NCBI RefSeq assembly: GCF_937910895.1
Contig: NZ_CALEMI010000030.1
Coordinates: forward strand, 1 to 40,448
DNA from: an uncultured Dokdonia sp.
GTDB taxonomy: Bacteria > Bacteroidota > Bacteroidia > Flavobacteriales > Flavobacteriaceae
Length of the DNA: 40,448 nt
Direction of reading: 5' to 3'
Below, one piece after another: positions 25,548-33,635 of the stretch. Position numbers and translations under genes: made by a program. Position 1 is the stretch's first letter. The number at the start of each line of letters is the position of its first letter. The notes beneath the pieces are model-generated. The model was not told the origin of the DNA. It saw only the letters and a list, made by a program, of their open reading frames with translations, and searched no databases.

Positions 25548-25582
25548 TTGGAGTAATTTCGATCGAAATATTTAAAAGAAAA

Positions 25583-28015
25583 ATGAGATCAACCATCGTA
25601 AGCATTCTCGTAATGCTTTTTGCCATTTCGCTTCAAGCGCAATCTCCTGGAGGAGCAGAAATTACACTATCTGGAACTGTTCAAGACAAACAAGGTGCTA
25701 TTCCTCTGGAATATGCCACTATTACCTTAACAGACATCAATAATCCTCAATCTATCAACGGTGGGATTACTGATTTTAATGGCGCTTTTTCCATCAAAAC
25801 TCCGGCTGGTATATATGATATTAAGGTTGAGTATATCTCTTTTAAGCCTATAACATTAAAAGCACAAAAACTATTCAAGGACACCTCTTTAGGGACTATT
25901 AGCTTAGAGATAGATGCTGCGACACTAGAAGAAGTCACTATCGTTGCCGAAAAAACCACTGTAGAGTTCAAACTTGACAAGCAAGTATATAATATTGGAA
26001 CAGACCTTACTGTACGAGGTGGTACGGTGAGTGATGTACTGGATAATGTTCCTTCTGTCTCTGTAGATGTAGAAGGAAATGTGGCCTTAAGAGGGAATGA
26101 TGACGTACGTATCTTAATCAACGGAAAGCCATCGGGACTTATTGGTTTAAATAGCACAGAAGCCCTAAGACAACTTCCAGCAGAGTCTATAGAACGTGTG
26201 GAAGTGATTACTTCTCCATCAGCTCGATATGACGCCGAAGGAAGTGCGGGAATCATTAATATTATTCTTAAACGTAGTAAATTACAAGGAATCAATGGCG
26301 CTGTTACAGCTAACATCGGAAATTTTGGAACCCGTGGTCTTTCTGGAAATATAAATTACAGAACGGGTGATTTTAACATTTTTGCTACTGGAGGTTATAA
26401 CATTAGAGGTTCTGAAGGGAATAGTTTTACAAGTCGTATCCTAGAAAGTGGAACGCTATTAGAACAAAGTGAATTTGAGAGAGATCGTGGAGGGCTTAAT
26501 GCGAATTTTGGTGTTGAATACTATATAGATGACAATACTAGTATTACTGTATCTGCAGTTGTAAGAGATAGTGATAACGATAATGGAGCTATCAATAATA
26601 TCACTCAGACTGCAGGTGATAGCATCTTTTTATCTCAACGTCTCGCTCCAGAAACAGAAGTAGATCTTACCTCACAATTCAGTTTAAATTTTGATAAGAA
26701 ATGGGAAAATGATGGTAGTCTTGTTGTAGAATTTCAATATGAAGATTCAGAAGAAACAGAATTTGTAGATATCAGAAATATCTCCCTCAATACAGATACT
26801 CTTAATGAATTAGAGACCAATGAAACGGTAGAAGATCAAACACGAATTTTTGCACAAGTAGATTTTGTCCAACCGTTGGGAGATAATGCACGTTTTGAAG
26901 CAGGATATAGAGGAAACATAAGAGAATTAAATACAGATTTTACCGTATTTGACAATTATGTTGATGAAGATAATCCAAATGGAGATTTCCTATTAAATAC
27001 TGACCTTACTAATAGTTTACTATTTAAAGAAGATATTCATGCATTATACACTCAGTACGGAAGTAAAATAAATAAATTTAATTTTTTATTAGGCTTACGA
27101 ATGGAGTATACTAATATTGAAATTGACCAACAAACGATTAGTGATTTTCAAAGTAGAGATTTTACAAACTTCTTCCCTACAGTAAATTTGAATTATGAAC
27201 TCAATGAAAAAGAAACGGTTAGTTTAGGATATAACAGACGTATTAGAAGACCTCGTGGTTTCTTTTTAAATCCATTTCCTTCAAGAACGAGTGCGACCAC
27301 CTTTTTTCAAGGAAATCCTAATCTTAACCCTAGTTTATCAAATGGAGTTGATTTAGGATATCTTAATAAAATCAGTAAATCTTTAACTTTAAATGGTTCT
27401 ATTTTCTTTAGACGTACTGAAGACACCTTTGAATTTGTATTTTTAGATACAGGCGAAACCACCATTGTTAATGGCACAGAAGAAGCTGTATTAACAAGAA
27501 CACCTGTTAATTTATCTAGAAATGATAGGATTGGAGCAGAAGCAACACTTACCTACTCACCTACAAAAAAATGGAGAATCAATGTAAATGCTAACGTGTT
27601 TAATTCTGAAATTGTTGGAGAATTTGATGGTGTTGATTTTGGAGCTAGTAACTTTACCTGGACAGCGCGCCTTAACAACAAATACACACTTCCTGGAAAG
27701 ATAGATTGGCAAACAACCATGGATTATAGAGGTCCATCGGTTACAGCACAAAGTAAAAACAAAGGTATTTTTTCTACCAACCTTGCATTTAGTAAAGATT
27801 TGTTTAAAGAAAGTGCTTCACTGGCTCTGAGTATTAGTGATGTCTTTAATAGCCGTAAAAGAAGATCAGATATTTTATTTCCTTTCCCTGGAGAAAGTGA
27901 GTTCCAATTTAGAGAACGTACCATCAACCTATCCTTTACCTACCGTCTTAACCAAAAGAAAAAACGAGAGCGCGAAGGTGGATTTAATGGAGGAGATGAA
28001 GATTTTGAAGGGTAA
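25583..28015 (+). CDS. TonB-dependent outer-membrane receptor
   Basis: 810 residues. The signal peptide (about 1-20) ends ISLQAQ. An N-terminal carboxypeptidase-regulatory-like beta domain (about 28-115) is followed by a plug (about 130-215: VSDVLDNVPSVSVD, VALRGNDDVRILING, ITSPSARYDAEGSAGIINI) and then a long outer-membrane beta-barrel of the flavobacterial outer-membrane-beta-barrel type. The C-terminus is an acidic Gly-rich tail (GGFNGGDEDFEG). Known: such receptors import ligands with energy from TonB/ExbBD. The ligand is unknown because no SusD-like or degradative genes accompany it. It is bounded by terminators on both sides and is thus probably a single-gene unit. Confidence 0.92.
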   Translation: MRSTIVSILVMLFAISLQAQSPGGAEITLSGTVQDKQGAIPLEYATITLTDINNPQSINGGITDFNGAFSIKTPAGIYDIKVEYISFKPITLKAQKLFKDTSLGTISLEIDAATLEEVTIVAEKTTVEFKLDKQVYNIGTDLTVRGGTVSDVLDNVPSVSVDVEGNVALRGNDDVRILINGKPSGLIGLNSTEALRQLPAESIERVEVITSPSARYDAEGSAGIINIILKRSKLQGINGAVTANIGNFGTRGLSGNINYRTGDFNIFATGGYNIRGSEGNSFTSRILESGTLLEQSEFERDRGGLNANFGVEYYIDDNTSITVSAVVRDSDNDNGAINNITQTAGDSIFLSQRLAPETEVDLTSQFSLNFDKKWENDGSLVVEFQYEDSEETEFVDIRNISLNTDTLNELETNETVEDQTRIFAQVDFVQPLGDNARFEAGYRGNIRELNTDFTVFDNYVDEDNPNGDFLLNTDLTNSLLFKEDIHALYTQYGSKINKFNFLLGLRMEYTNIEIDQQTISDFQSRDFTNFFPTVNLNYELNEKETVSLGYNRRIRRPRGFFLNPFPSRTSATTFFQGNPNLNPSLSNGVDLGYLNKISKSLTLNGSIFFRRTEDTFEFVFLDTGETTIVNGTEEAVLTRTPVNLSRNDRIGAEATLTYSPTKKWRINVNANVFNSEIVGEFDGVDFGASNFTWTARLNNKYTLPGKIDWQTTMDYRGPSVTAQSKNKGIFSTNLAFSKDLFKESASLALSISDVFNSRKRRSDILFPFPGESEFQFRERTINLSFTYRLNQKKKREREGGFNGGDEDFEG

Positions 28016-28057
28016 TATAAACTCCCTTAGCTATAAAAAACATCCCTAAAAATTTAT

Positions 28058-28096
28058 AAAAAGAGTCATTCCCATTGTGAGAGTGACTCTTTTTAG
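28058..28096 (+). terminator. Terminator after the TonB receptor
   Basis: AAAAAGAGTCA (28058-28068) and TGACTCTTTTT (28084-28094) around a 15-base loop. Confidence 0.85.
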
Positions 28097-28218
28097 ATTT
28101 TATTAAAATATTTGCAAACTATATCTGTTATATCAAGTAGTTTTACAAATAAAACTTTTACAGTTTAAAAAACTACATTAGATTTACAAGATCAACCACC
28201 CCTTATAAAATAAATCCT

Positions 28219-28932
28219 TTGCTAGCGATACTAAAAAAAGAAATCAATTCGTTTTTTGCCTCTCCCATAGGGTATTTAGTCATTAGCTTATTTTTGGTGG
28301 TCACTGGATTATTTCTTTGGGTATTTGAAGGAGAATTTAATATCCCTAACTCTGGCTTTGCAGACTTAGCACCTTTCTTCCAACTAGCGCCTTGGATTTT
28401 TACATTTTTGATTCCTGCTATTACCATGCGTAGTTTTAGCGAAGAACAAAAAACTGGAACTCTAGAACTCCTCTTAACAAAACCCATCTCCACCTTGCAA
28501 CTTGTTTTAGGAAAGTACTTTGGAGCACTAGTATTAATGATCATTACCATCATCCCTACACTTATCTATGTGGTTGCTATCTATCAGCTAGGAAACCCGG
28601 TGGGTAATCTAGATATAGGAGTTACCATAGGGTCGTATTTAGGTCTTATTCTTCTCGCTGCCAGTTTTATTGCGATGGGCATATATGCCTCTACCCTATC
28701 TGATAACCAAATTGTTGCCTTTATCCTTGCCGTACTTTTCTGCTTTGTTTTTTATTTTGGGATCGATGGTCTTGCGAGTTATACGAGTCCCTTGATTACA
28801 AATCTTGGAATGCAAACCCATTATGACAGTATCAGTAGAGGTGTTATAGACTCCAGAGATGTTATTTATTTTGTGAGCATTATTGCATTTTTTATATACC
28901 TAACCAAGAATACCCTTGAAAAAAAGAGATAA
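28219..28932 (+). CDS. gldF: Gliding-motility ABC transporter permease GldF
   Basis: 237 residues from TTG at 28219; no ATG precedes it in frame, and the N-terminus LAILKKEINSFFASPIGYLV is the family start. Six hydrophobic segments fit an inner-membrane permease. Family-typical stretches are FLIPAITMRSFSEEQKTGTL (an ABC-2-type coupling region) and QLGNPVGNLDIGVTIGSYLG. Known: in Flavobacterium johnsoniae GldA (ATPase), GldF and GldG form an ABC transporter required for gliding. gldA is not in this window. gldG starts only 9 bases after the stop, so the two are co-expressed. Confidence 0.95.
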   Translation: MLAILKKEINSFFASPIGYLVISLFLVVTGLFLWVFEGEFNIPNSGFADLAPFFQLAPWIFTFLIPAITMRSFSEEQKTGTLELLLTKPISTLQLVLGKYFGALVLMIITIIPTLIYVVAIYQLGNPVGNLDIGVTIGSYLGLILLAASFIAMGIYASTLSDNQIVAFILAVLFCFVFYFGIDGLASYTSPLITNLGMQTHYDSISRGVIDSRDVIYFVSIIAFFIYLTKNTLEKKR

Positions 28933-28952
28933 TACACTTTCGTGAAAACGTA
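28933..28952. repeat. Degenerate palindrome containing the gldG start codon
   Basis: TACACTTTCGTGAAAACGTA matches the 20-base palindrome at 17 positions. It begins at the base after the gldF stop and supplies the GTG start codon (28942-28944) and the next codons of gldG. Confidence 0.75.
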
Positions 28953-30636
28953 TAAAAAAATACCCGCGCTTGTGATAGCAATTATCGCATTGATCCTCGT
29001 AAATTACTTGGCATCTCTAGCGCATCAACGGTATGACCTCACACAAGACAAAAGATACACCCTAAGCGATCCTGCCAAAGCCATCATCGACCAAATTCAA
29101 AGTCCGCTGATTATTGATGTCTTTTTAGAAGGAGACCTTCAACCAGAGTTTAAAAAGCTTCAAAACGAAACCCGCTATTTACTAGAAGAAATCTCCAACT
29201 ACAACCCTAATGTCTCTTTTGCCATTTCAAATCCTGTCGAAGATGATGCTGATGCCAATATCGTAGCGCAACAATTTGCGAGCTTTGGGATGACACCACT
29301 TCCCTTGACTGTAAGAAGAAATGGAGAACAAACCACGCAGACTCTTTTCCCATGGGCAACAGCCAATCATAATGGAAAAGCTATTCCAATCTCTCTCATT
29401 AAAAACATTGCAGGAGCTTCTCCAGAACAGTTTGTGTACGCATCCATACAAAACCTTGAATATGCCTTTATCGACGGATTTAATCGGCTGTTAAACGCTA
29501 AGACAAAACGTATTGCAGTTCTTAAAGATAATGGCGAATTACCCGATGCTAAGATTGCAGATATGTTCCTAAAATTGGGAGAAACCTACAGCATTGCTTC
29601 TTTCCCGATGGATGCAGTCTCTAAAGATCCTGAAAAGACATTACAAGCACTTCAAAATACCTTTGATTTGGTAGTCATTGCAAAACCCACCAAAGCATTT
29701 ACAGACGAGCAAAAATTTGTACTTGATCAATACATCCTAAATGGTGGTAACTCTTTATGGCTGATTGACGCTGTGGCCATGGAAAATGATAGCTTGCGAA
29801 ATGCAGATGGGAAAGCTTATGCCTTTCAGAGAGATTTGAACCTTAATGATTTATTTTTCAAATACGGGATTCGTATCAATCCTGTATTAATTAAAGATTT
29901 GTATTCGGCACCTTTGAGCTTGGCCACTGGTGATGGAAGTCAATCAAAATATCAAGAATTACCTTGGTTTTATCAACCAGTGGTGCCTTCGTTTAACACA
30001 CATCCCATAAATACCAATATAGAACGCCCTGTACGCTTTCAATATGCCAATCAGATAGAAGTACTCAACAATACGCCTTCGGTAGAAAAGACGATCTTAT
30101 TAACCTCTAGTGTACTCACAAAATTAGAAGGTGTTCCTAAAGAGATTTCTTTGGATGACATTGGCATAGAACCTACCGAAGAAGACTACCAGGCAGGTCC
30201 GCAACCCCTTGCTGTGCTATTGGAAGGAGCTTTTGAATCGGCTTTTAAAAACCGTGTACACCCATTTACGTTAGACAGTGTACGCTTTCGCGAAAGCGCA
30301 ACCAACCCATCAAAAATGGTCGTTATTGCAGACGGTGATTTTATTTCTAACGATGTTGATTCCAAAGGAAATCCGCTAGAATTAGGTTTTGATTATTTTA
30401 CCAGAAAACAATACGGGAATAAAGAGTTTTTGCTGAACACAGTCAATTACCTACTTGACGACAATGGTCTTATTAACATACGGAGCAAAGAGATTGCGCT
30501 TCCTTTTCTAGACACTCCCAAAGTCGTCAACACCATAAACAAGTGGCAAGCCTTAACTATAGGGCTTCCGTTAGTTTTTCTTCTGATTTTTGGAGGTGTA
30601 TTTTTTGTCCTTCGTAAACGTAGGTACGCGAGATAG
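28942..30636 (+). CDS. gldG: Gliding-motility ABC transporter component GldG
   Basis: 564 residues from GTG at 28942. An N-terminal membrane segment (about 7-28, KIPALVIAIIALILVNYLAS) is followed by a large periplasmic part (about 30-535) of the GldG type, including LTQDKRYTLSDPAK, NVSFAISNPVEDDADANIVA and WLIDAVAMENDSL. A C-terminal membrane anchor (about 535-560, LTIGLPLVFLLIFGGVFFVL) precedes a short basic tail. Known: GldG works with GldA and GldF and is needed for gliding motility. Codons 447-452 contain the genome palindrome. The GTG start is unusual and rests on the following conserved residues and the tight spacing to gldF. Confidence 0.94.
   Translation: MKTYKKIPALVIAIIALILVNYLASLAHQRYDLTQDKRYTLSDPAKAIIDQIQSPLIIDVFLEGDLQPEFKKLQNETRYLLEEISNYNPNVSFAISNPVEDDADANIVAQQFASFGMTPLPLTVRRNGEQTTQTLFPWATANHNGKAIPISLIKNIAGASPEQFVYASIQNLEYAFIDGFNRLLNAKTKRIAVLKDNGELPDAKIADMFLKLGETYSIASFPMDAVSKDPEKTLQALQNTFDLVVIAKPTKAFTDEQKFVLDQYILNGGNSLWLIDAVAMENDSLRNADGKAYAFQRDLNLNDLFFKYGIRINPVLIKDLYSAPLSLATGDGSQSKYQELPWFYQPVVPSFNTHPINTNIERPVRFQYANQIEVLNNTPSVEKTILLTSSVLTKLEGVPKEISLDDIGIEPTEEDYQAGPQPLAVLLEGAFESAFKNRVHPFTLDSVRFRESATNPSKMVVIADGDFISNDVDSKGNPLELGFDYFTRKQYGNKEFLLNTVNYLLDDNGLINIRSKEIALPFLDTPKVVNTINKWQALTIGLPLVFLLIFGGVFFVLRKRRYAR
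30281..30298. repeat. Dispersed palindrome inside the gldG coding region
   Basis: TACGCTTTCGCGAAAGCG, 18 of 20 bases, read in frame as V447-R-F-R-E-S452 in the periplasmic part of GldG. Confidence 0.9.
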
Positions 30637-30675
30637 CTGTTGATAAGTTTCTTTCATAGACCGTCTCATTTAAAA

Positions 30676-30683
30676 TATATTTG
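30676..30683 (+). promoter_or_regulatory. -7 box upstream of dnaN
   Basis: TATATTTG, an exact TAnnTTTG match, 73 bases before the dnaN ATG. No clear TTG lies 17-23 bases upstream, so the assignment is moderate. Confidence 0.45.
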
Positions 30684-30755
30684 TAAGACGTATTTTTATG
30701 TCAGAAATACAATTTCAAATAATTCAAATTTTGCCATTGCAAACCCAACTTTACT

Positions 30756-31874
30756 ATGAAATTTATAGTCTCTAGTTCATACTTACTCAAACAATTACAG
30801 GTTTTAGGAGGTGTCATTAACAACAGTAACACGCTTCCCATATTAGATAATTTCCTTTTTGAATTAGACGGTAATTCGCTTACCGTATCTGCATCAGATT
30901 TAGAAACAACCATGGTGGCAACGCTGGAAGTTGAATCTGAAAATCAAGGAATGATTGCCTTACCTGCACGATTGCTTCTAGATACCTTAAAAACGTTTCC
31001 TGAGCAACCTCTTACCTTTACACAAGAGGAAAATAATACCGTAGAAATAAGTTCTAGTCATGGTAAGTACGCACTTGCGTATGCCGATGGGGCTGAGTTT
31101 CCAAATGCGGTATCGCTAGAAGATCCTAGTATTGTTAAAATACCCGGGAGTATCCTTGCCACTGCGATCAACAATACCATTTTTGCAAGTGGGAACGATG
31201 ATTTACGTCCTGTGATGAGTGGTGTGTTTTTTCAGTTTGCTTCTGATGGACTTACGTTTGTAGCGACAGATGCCCATAAACTTGTAAAATACAATCGTAC
31301 TGATGTTACGGCTTCACAAACAGCTGAGTTTATTATGCCAAAGAAACCTCTTAATTTATTAAAGGGTATTCTTGGATCTAATGATGATGAAGTGACTGTG
31401 GCTTACAACGACTCAAACGCAAGATATACTTTTGACAATGTAGAGTTGATTTGTCGTCTTATCGACGGGAAGTATCCTAACTATGAAGCGGTGATTCCAA
31501 AAGAAAATCCAAACAGACTCACAATAGATCGCAATCAGTTTTTAAATTCTGTACGTCGTGTCTCTATTTTCTCAAACAAAACAACACATCAGATTCGCTT
31601 AAAAATTGCAGGAGCCGAATTAAATATTTCTGCAGAAGATATTGATTACAGCAATAAAGCAGAAGAACGTCTTACCTGTGATTATCAAGGAGACGATATG
31701 CAAATCGGCTTTAACTCACGTTTCTTAACAGAAATGCTTAATAATATGAATGCCAACGATGTTTCTTTAGAAATGTCATTACCAAACAGAGCTGGTATTT
31801 TAACTCCTATCGACGGATTGGACGAAGGAGAAAGTGTTACTATGCTTGTAATGCCTGTTATGCTCAACAACTAG
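30756..31874 (+). CDS. dnaN: DNA polymerase III beta subunit (sliding clamp)
   Basis: 372 residues, full length with three clamp domains. Motifs: MKFIVSSSYLLKQLQVLGGV at the start, LPILDNFLF, SASDLETTM, VFFQFASDGLTFVATDAHKL, RLIDGKYPNYEAVIP, and a C-terminus ending TMLVMPVMLNN, matching the conserved VMPMR-type end. Known: it forms a ring-shaped dimer that tethers the replicase to DNA. It is here next to gldG rather than dnaA. A strong terminator follows. Confidence 0.97.
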   Translation: MKFIVSSSYLLKQLQVLGGVINNSNTLPILDNFLFELDGNSLTVSASDLETTMVATLEVESENQGMIALPARLLLDTLKTFPEQPLTFTQEENNTVEISSSHGKYALAYADGAEFPNAVSLEDPSIVKIPGSILATAINNTIFASGNDDLRPVMSGVFFQFASDGLTFVATDAHKLVKYNRTDVTASQTAEFIMPKKPLNLLKGILGSNDDEVTVAYNDSNARYTFDNVELICRLIDGKYPNYEAVIPKENPNRLTIDRNQFLNSVRRVSIFSNKTTHQIRLKIAGAELNISAEDIDYSNKAEERLTCDYQGDDMQIGFNSRFLTEMLNNMNANDVSLEMSLPNRAGILTPIDGLDEGESVTMLVMPVMLNN

Positions 31875-31891
31875 ATCAAGTGTTAATTTCG

Positions 31892-31928
31892 AAAGAGCGA
31901 CTTCCTTATGTGAAGTCGCTCTTTTTTT
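31892..31928 (+). terminator. Terminator after dnaN
   Basis: Arms 31892-31904 and 31912-31924 (core GAGCGACTTC/GAAGTCGCTC) with a 7-base loop and T-run. Confidence 0.9.
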
Positions 31929-31997
31929 GTGCATTATATTCCGTATAATTTCCCATTATTTTTAAGTACTTTAGCTTTTTTAAAAATCTGATTTTAA

Positions 31998-33071
31998 ATG
32001 AAACACCTTTTTTTTATCCTTGGTTGTAGCCTTGTGCTTCTTTCTTGTAAAGAATCAAAAAAAACCGTTGCAACTCCAGAAAAACCTGTCTATATAGATG
32101 TGACCTCTTTGGAAGGTGATGGAGATCAAGTACTTCCTAAATATATGGAAACCATTACAGAAGAAGAACTAAGAGAAATGCTTTATGTATATGCTGGTGA
32201 TGAAATGGAAGGAAGAAACACAGGAGATCCAGGACAGAAAAAGGCTGTTGAGTATTTACGCACCTATTACAAAGACAATAACATTAACTCTGGTACCCCA
32301 GACGGCAATTATTTTCAAAAGGTTCCTAAAGAGTTTTTTAGACGAAATAGCGGTCTCAATGATTCTGAAAACGTTCTTGCTTTTATTAAAGGATCTGAAA
32401 AACCAGAAGAAGTGTTGGTCATTTCTGCACACCTCGATCACGTAGGAATAGATGCCAAAGGAAATGTATATAATGGTGCTGATGATGACGGATCTGGTAC
32501 CATAGCCTTATTAGAAATTGCCGAAGCATTTAAACAAGCGATTAAAGATGGATACCCACCAAAACGCTCTATTCTTTTTTTACACGTAACGGGTGAAGAA
32601 AAAGGATTGTATGGCTCTAAATACTATACAGAAAACCCTGTATATTCTTTAGAAAACACAGTTGCTAATCTTAATATTGATATGATTGGTCGTAATGATT
32701 TTGAGCATCCTAATGACAATGATTATATCTATCTTATCGGTTCTGATAAACTAAGTACCGATCTTCATAACATCTCTGCTGCGGTAAATATGAAGTATTT
32801 TAATATGAATTTAGATTATCGATATAATGTAGAAAACGAGCCAAACCGTTTTTACTACCGTTCTGATCATTATAATTTTGCAAAAAATAACGTACCAATT
32901 ATATTTTATTTTAATGGTGTTCACGAAGACTATCACAAAATTTCTGATACGCCCGATAAAATTAATTATCCATTATACCAACGACGTGTAAAACTGGTAT
33001 TTGCAACGGCTTGGGAAATCGTAAATCGAAAAGAGCGTCCAGTTGTAGACAAGGCGACACCGAAACCTTAA
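31998..33071 (+). CDS. M28-family zinc aminopeptidase-like lipoprotein
   Basis: 357 residues. Lipoprotein signal MKHLFFILGCSLVLLSCKES with the lipobox cysteine at C17. The M28 di-zinc site is complete by eye: SAHLDHVG (H145, D147), NGADDDGSG (D162), GEEKGLYGS (E200/E201), LNIDMIGRND, and a late His in GVHEDYHKISDTPDKI. Known: M28 peptidases release N-terminal amino acids; Bacteroidota have several as envelope lipoproteins. Probable site is periplasm or outer membrane. Promoter not certain (a TACTTTAG-like box near 31967). It ends in a palindromic terminator just before the tRNA promoter. Confidence 0.93.
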   Translation: MKHLFFILGCSLVLLSCKESKKTVATPEKPVYIDVTSLEGDGDQVLPKYMETITEEELREMLYVYAGDEMEGRNTGDPGQKKAVEYLRTYYKDNNINSGTPDGNYFQKVPKEFFRRNSGLNDSENVLAFIKGSEKPEEVLVISAHLDHVGIDAKGNVYNGADDDGSGTIALLEIAEAFKQAIKDGYPPKRSILFLHVTGEEKGLYGSKYYTENPVYSLENTVANLNIDMIGRNDFEHPNDNDYIYLIGSDKLSTDLHNISAAVNMKYFNMNLDYRYNVENEPNRFYYRSDHYNFAKNNVPIIFYFNGVHEDYHKISDTPDKINYPLYQRRVKLVFATAWEIVNRKERPVVDKATPKP

Positions 33072-33094
33072 GCCTATATATCTTGAAAAGATTG

Positions 33095-33128
33095 AAAGCT
33101 TTGTAAAATTTACAAAGCTTTTTTTTTA
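33095..33128 (+). terminator. Terminator after the M28 peptidase gene
   Basis: AAAGCTTTGTAAA (33095-33107) and TTTACAAAGCTTT (33109-33121), then a T-run. Confidence 0.88.
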
Positions 33129-33136
33129 TAAAAAGA

Positions 33137-33166
33137 TTGGTAATGTGATCATATTAGTTATCTTTG
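33137..33166 (+). promoter_or_regulatory. Promoter of tRNA-His
   Basis: TTGG (33137-33140), 18 bases, TATCTTTG (33159-33166). The expected transcript start is about 12 bases before the mature tRNA. Confidence 0.75.
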
Positions 33167-33184
33167 CATTCGCTAATTAAAATG

Positions 33185-33258
33185 GTGGTTGTAGCTCAGT
33201 TGGTTAGAGCATTGGTTTGTGGTACCAAGGGTCGTGGGTTCGAGCCCCATCTTCCACC
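33185..33258 (+). tRNA. tRNA-His (GTG anticodon), CCA not fully encoded
   Basis: A cloverleaf can be laid out: acceptor GTGGTTG (33185-33191), D-stem GCTC/GAGC, anticodon stem TTGGT/ACCAA with loop TTGTGGT (anticodon GTG), T-stem GTGGG/CCCAT with loop TTCGAGC, acceptor 3' strand CTTCCAC and discriminator C. The preceding G (33184) would be the extra G-1 typical of tRNA-His, opposite C73. As read, acceptor pairs 5-68 and 6-67 are both U-U mismatches, which is unusual. Genomic DNA continues CAA rather than CCA after C73, so the tail would be added by nucleotidyltransferase. Confidence 0.9.
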
Positions 33259-33323
33259 CAAATAGCAAAAGCTTCTCAGAAATGAGGAGCTTTTTTGTTA
33301 ATACTACTCTCAAAATAGAAAAA
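33243..33323 (+). repeat. Direct repeat copy 1: tRNA-His 3' end plus terminator
   Basis: About 81 bases from the T-loop of the tRNA through the terminator (33267-33297) recur at 33358-33439 with one base change and one T-run length change. The unit spacing is 115 bp. Confidence 0.9.
33267..33297 (+). terminator. Terminator after tRNA-His
   Basis: AAAAGCTTCTCA and TGAGGAGCTTTT arms with a GAAA loop and six Ts; duplicated at 33382-33412. Confidence 0.88.
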
Positions 33324-33357
33324 AGAGCGAGAAGTTTATGCTGAGCCTGACGAAGTA

Positions 33358-33439
33358 AGCCCCATCTTCCACCCAAATAGCAAAAGCTTCTCAGAAATGA
33401 GGAGCTTTTTTTGTTAACACTACTCTCAAAATAGAAAAA
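33358..33439 (+). repeat. Direct repeat copy 2: tRNA-His 3' fragment plus terminator
   Basis: Begins AGCCCCATCTTCCACCCA, the last part of the tRNA, and includes the second hairpin terminator. No 5' part of the tRNA is present. Junction sequence 33330-33359 matches a dispersed ~30-base repeat also at 17741-17772. Confidence 0.9.
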
Positions 33440-33635
33440 TGATCTATATACAAAGTAGGTCAAAAAAGTTTACGTGAAATACAGAGTCCTTTAAATATAT
33501 TGGTAAATAAATTATATTTACAAGATACTACCGACGAAAACAATTGATATTCTAATATTTCTATAGATATCAACTACAGAATATATTTTATAACGTGTTG
33601 TTTGTCAGTTTTTAAATGATGGAAAATAATTCATT
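33440..33635. other. AT-rich spacer without a recognisable gene
   Basis: Lies between the tRNA repeat and the S41-like gene. Only small inverted repeats are visible (for example GATAT/ATATC near 33550-33570). No promoter box is convincing. Confidence 0.5.

Noticed and set aside
33173-33463. Minus-strand 96-codon ORF across tRNA-His and the repeats
   Set aside because: It is created by the direct repeat (its sequence repeats within itself) and overlaps a functional RNA gene.
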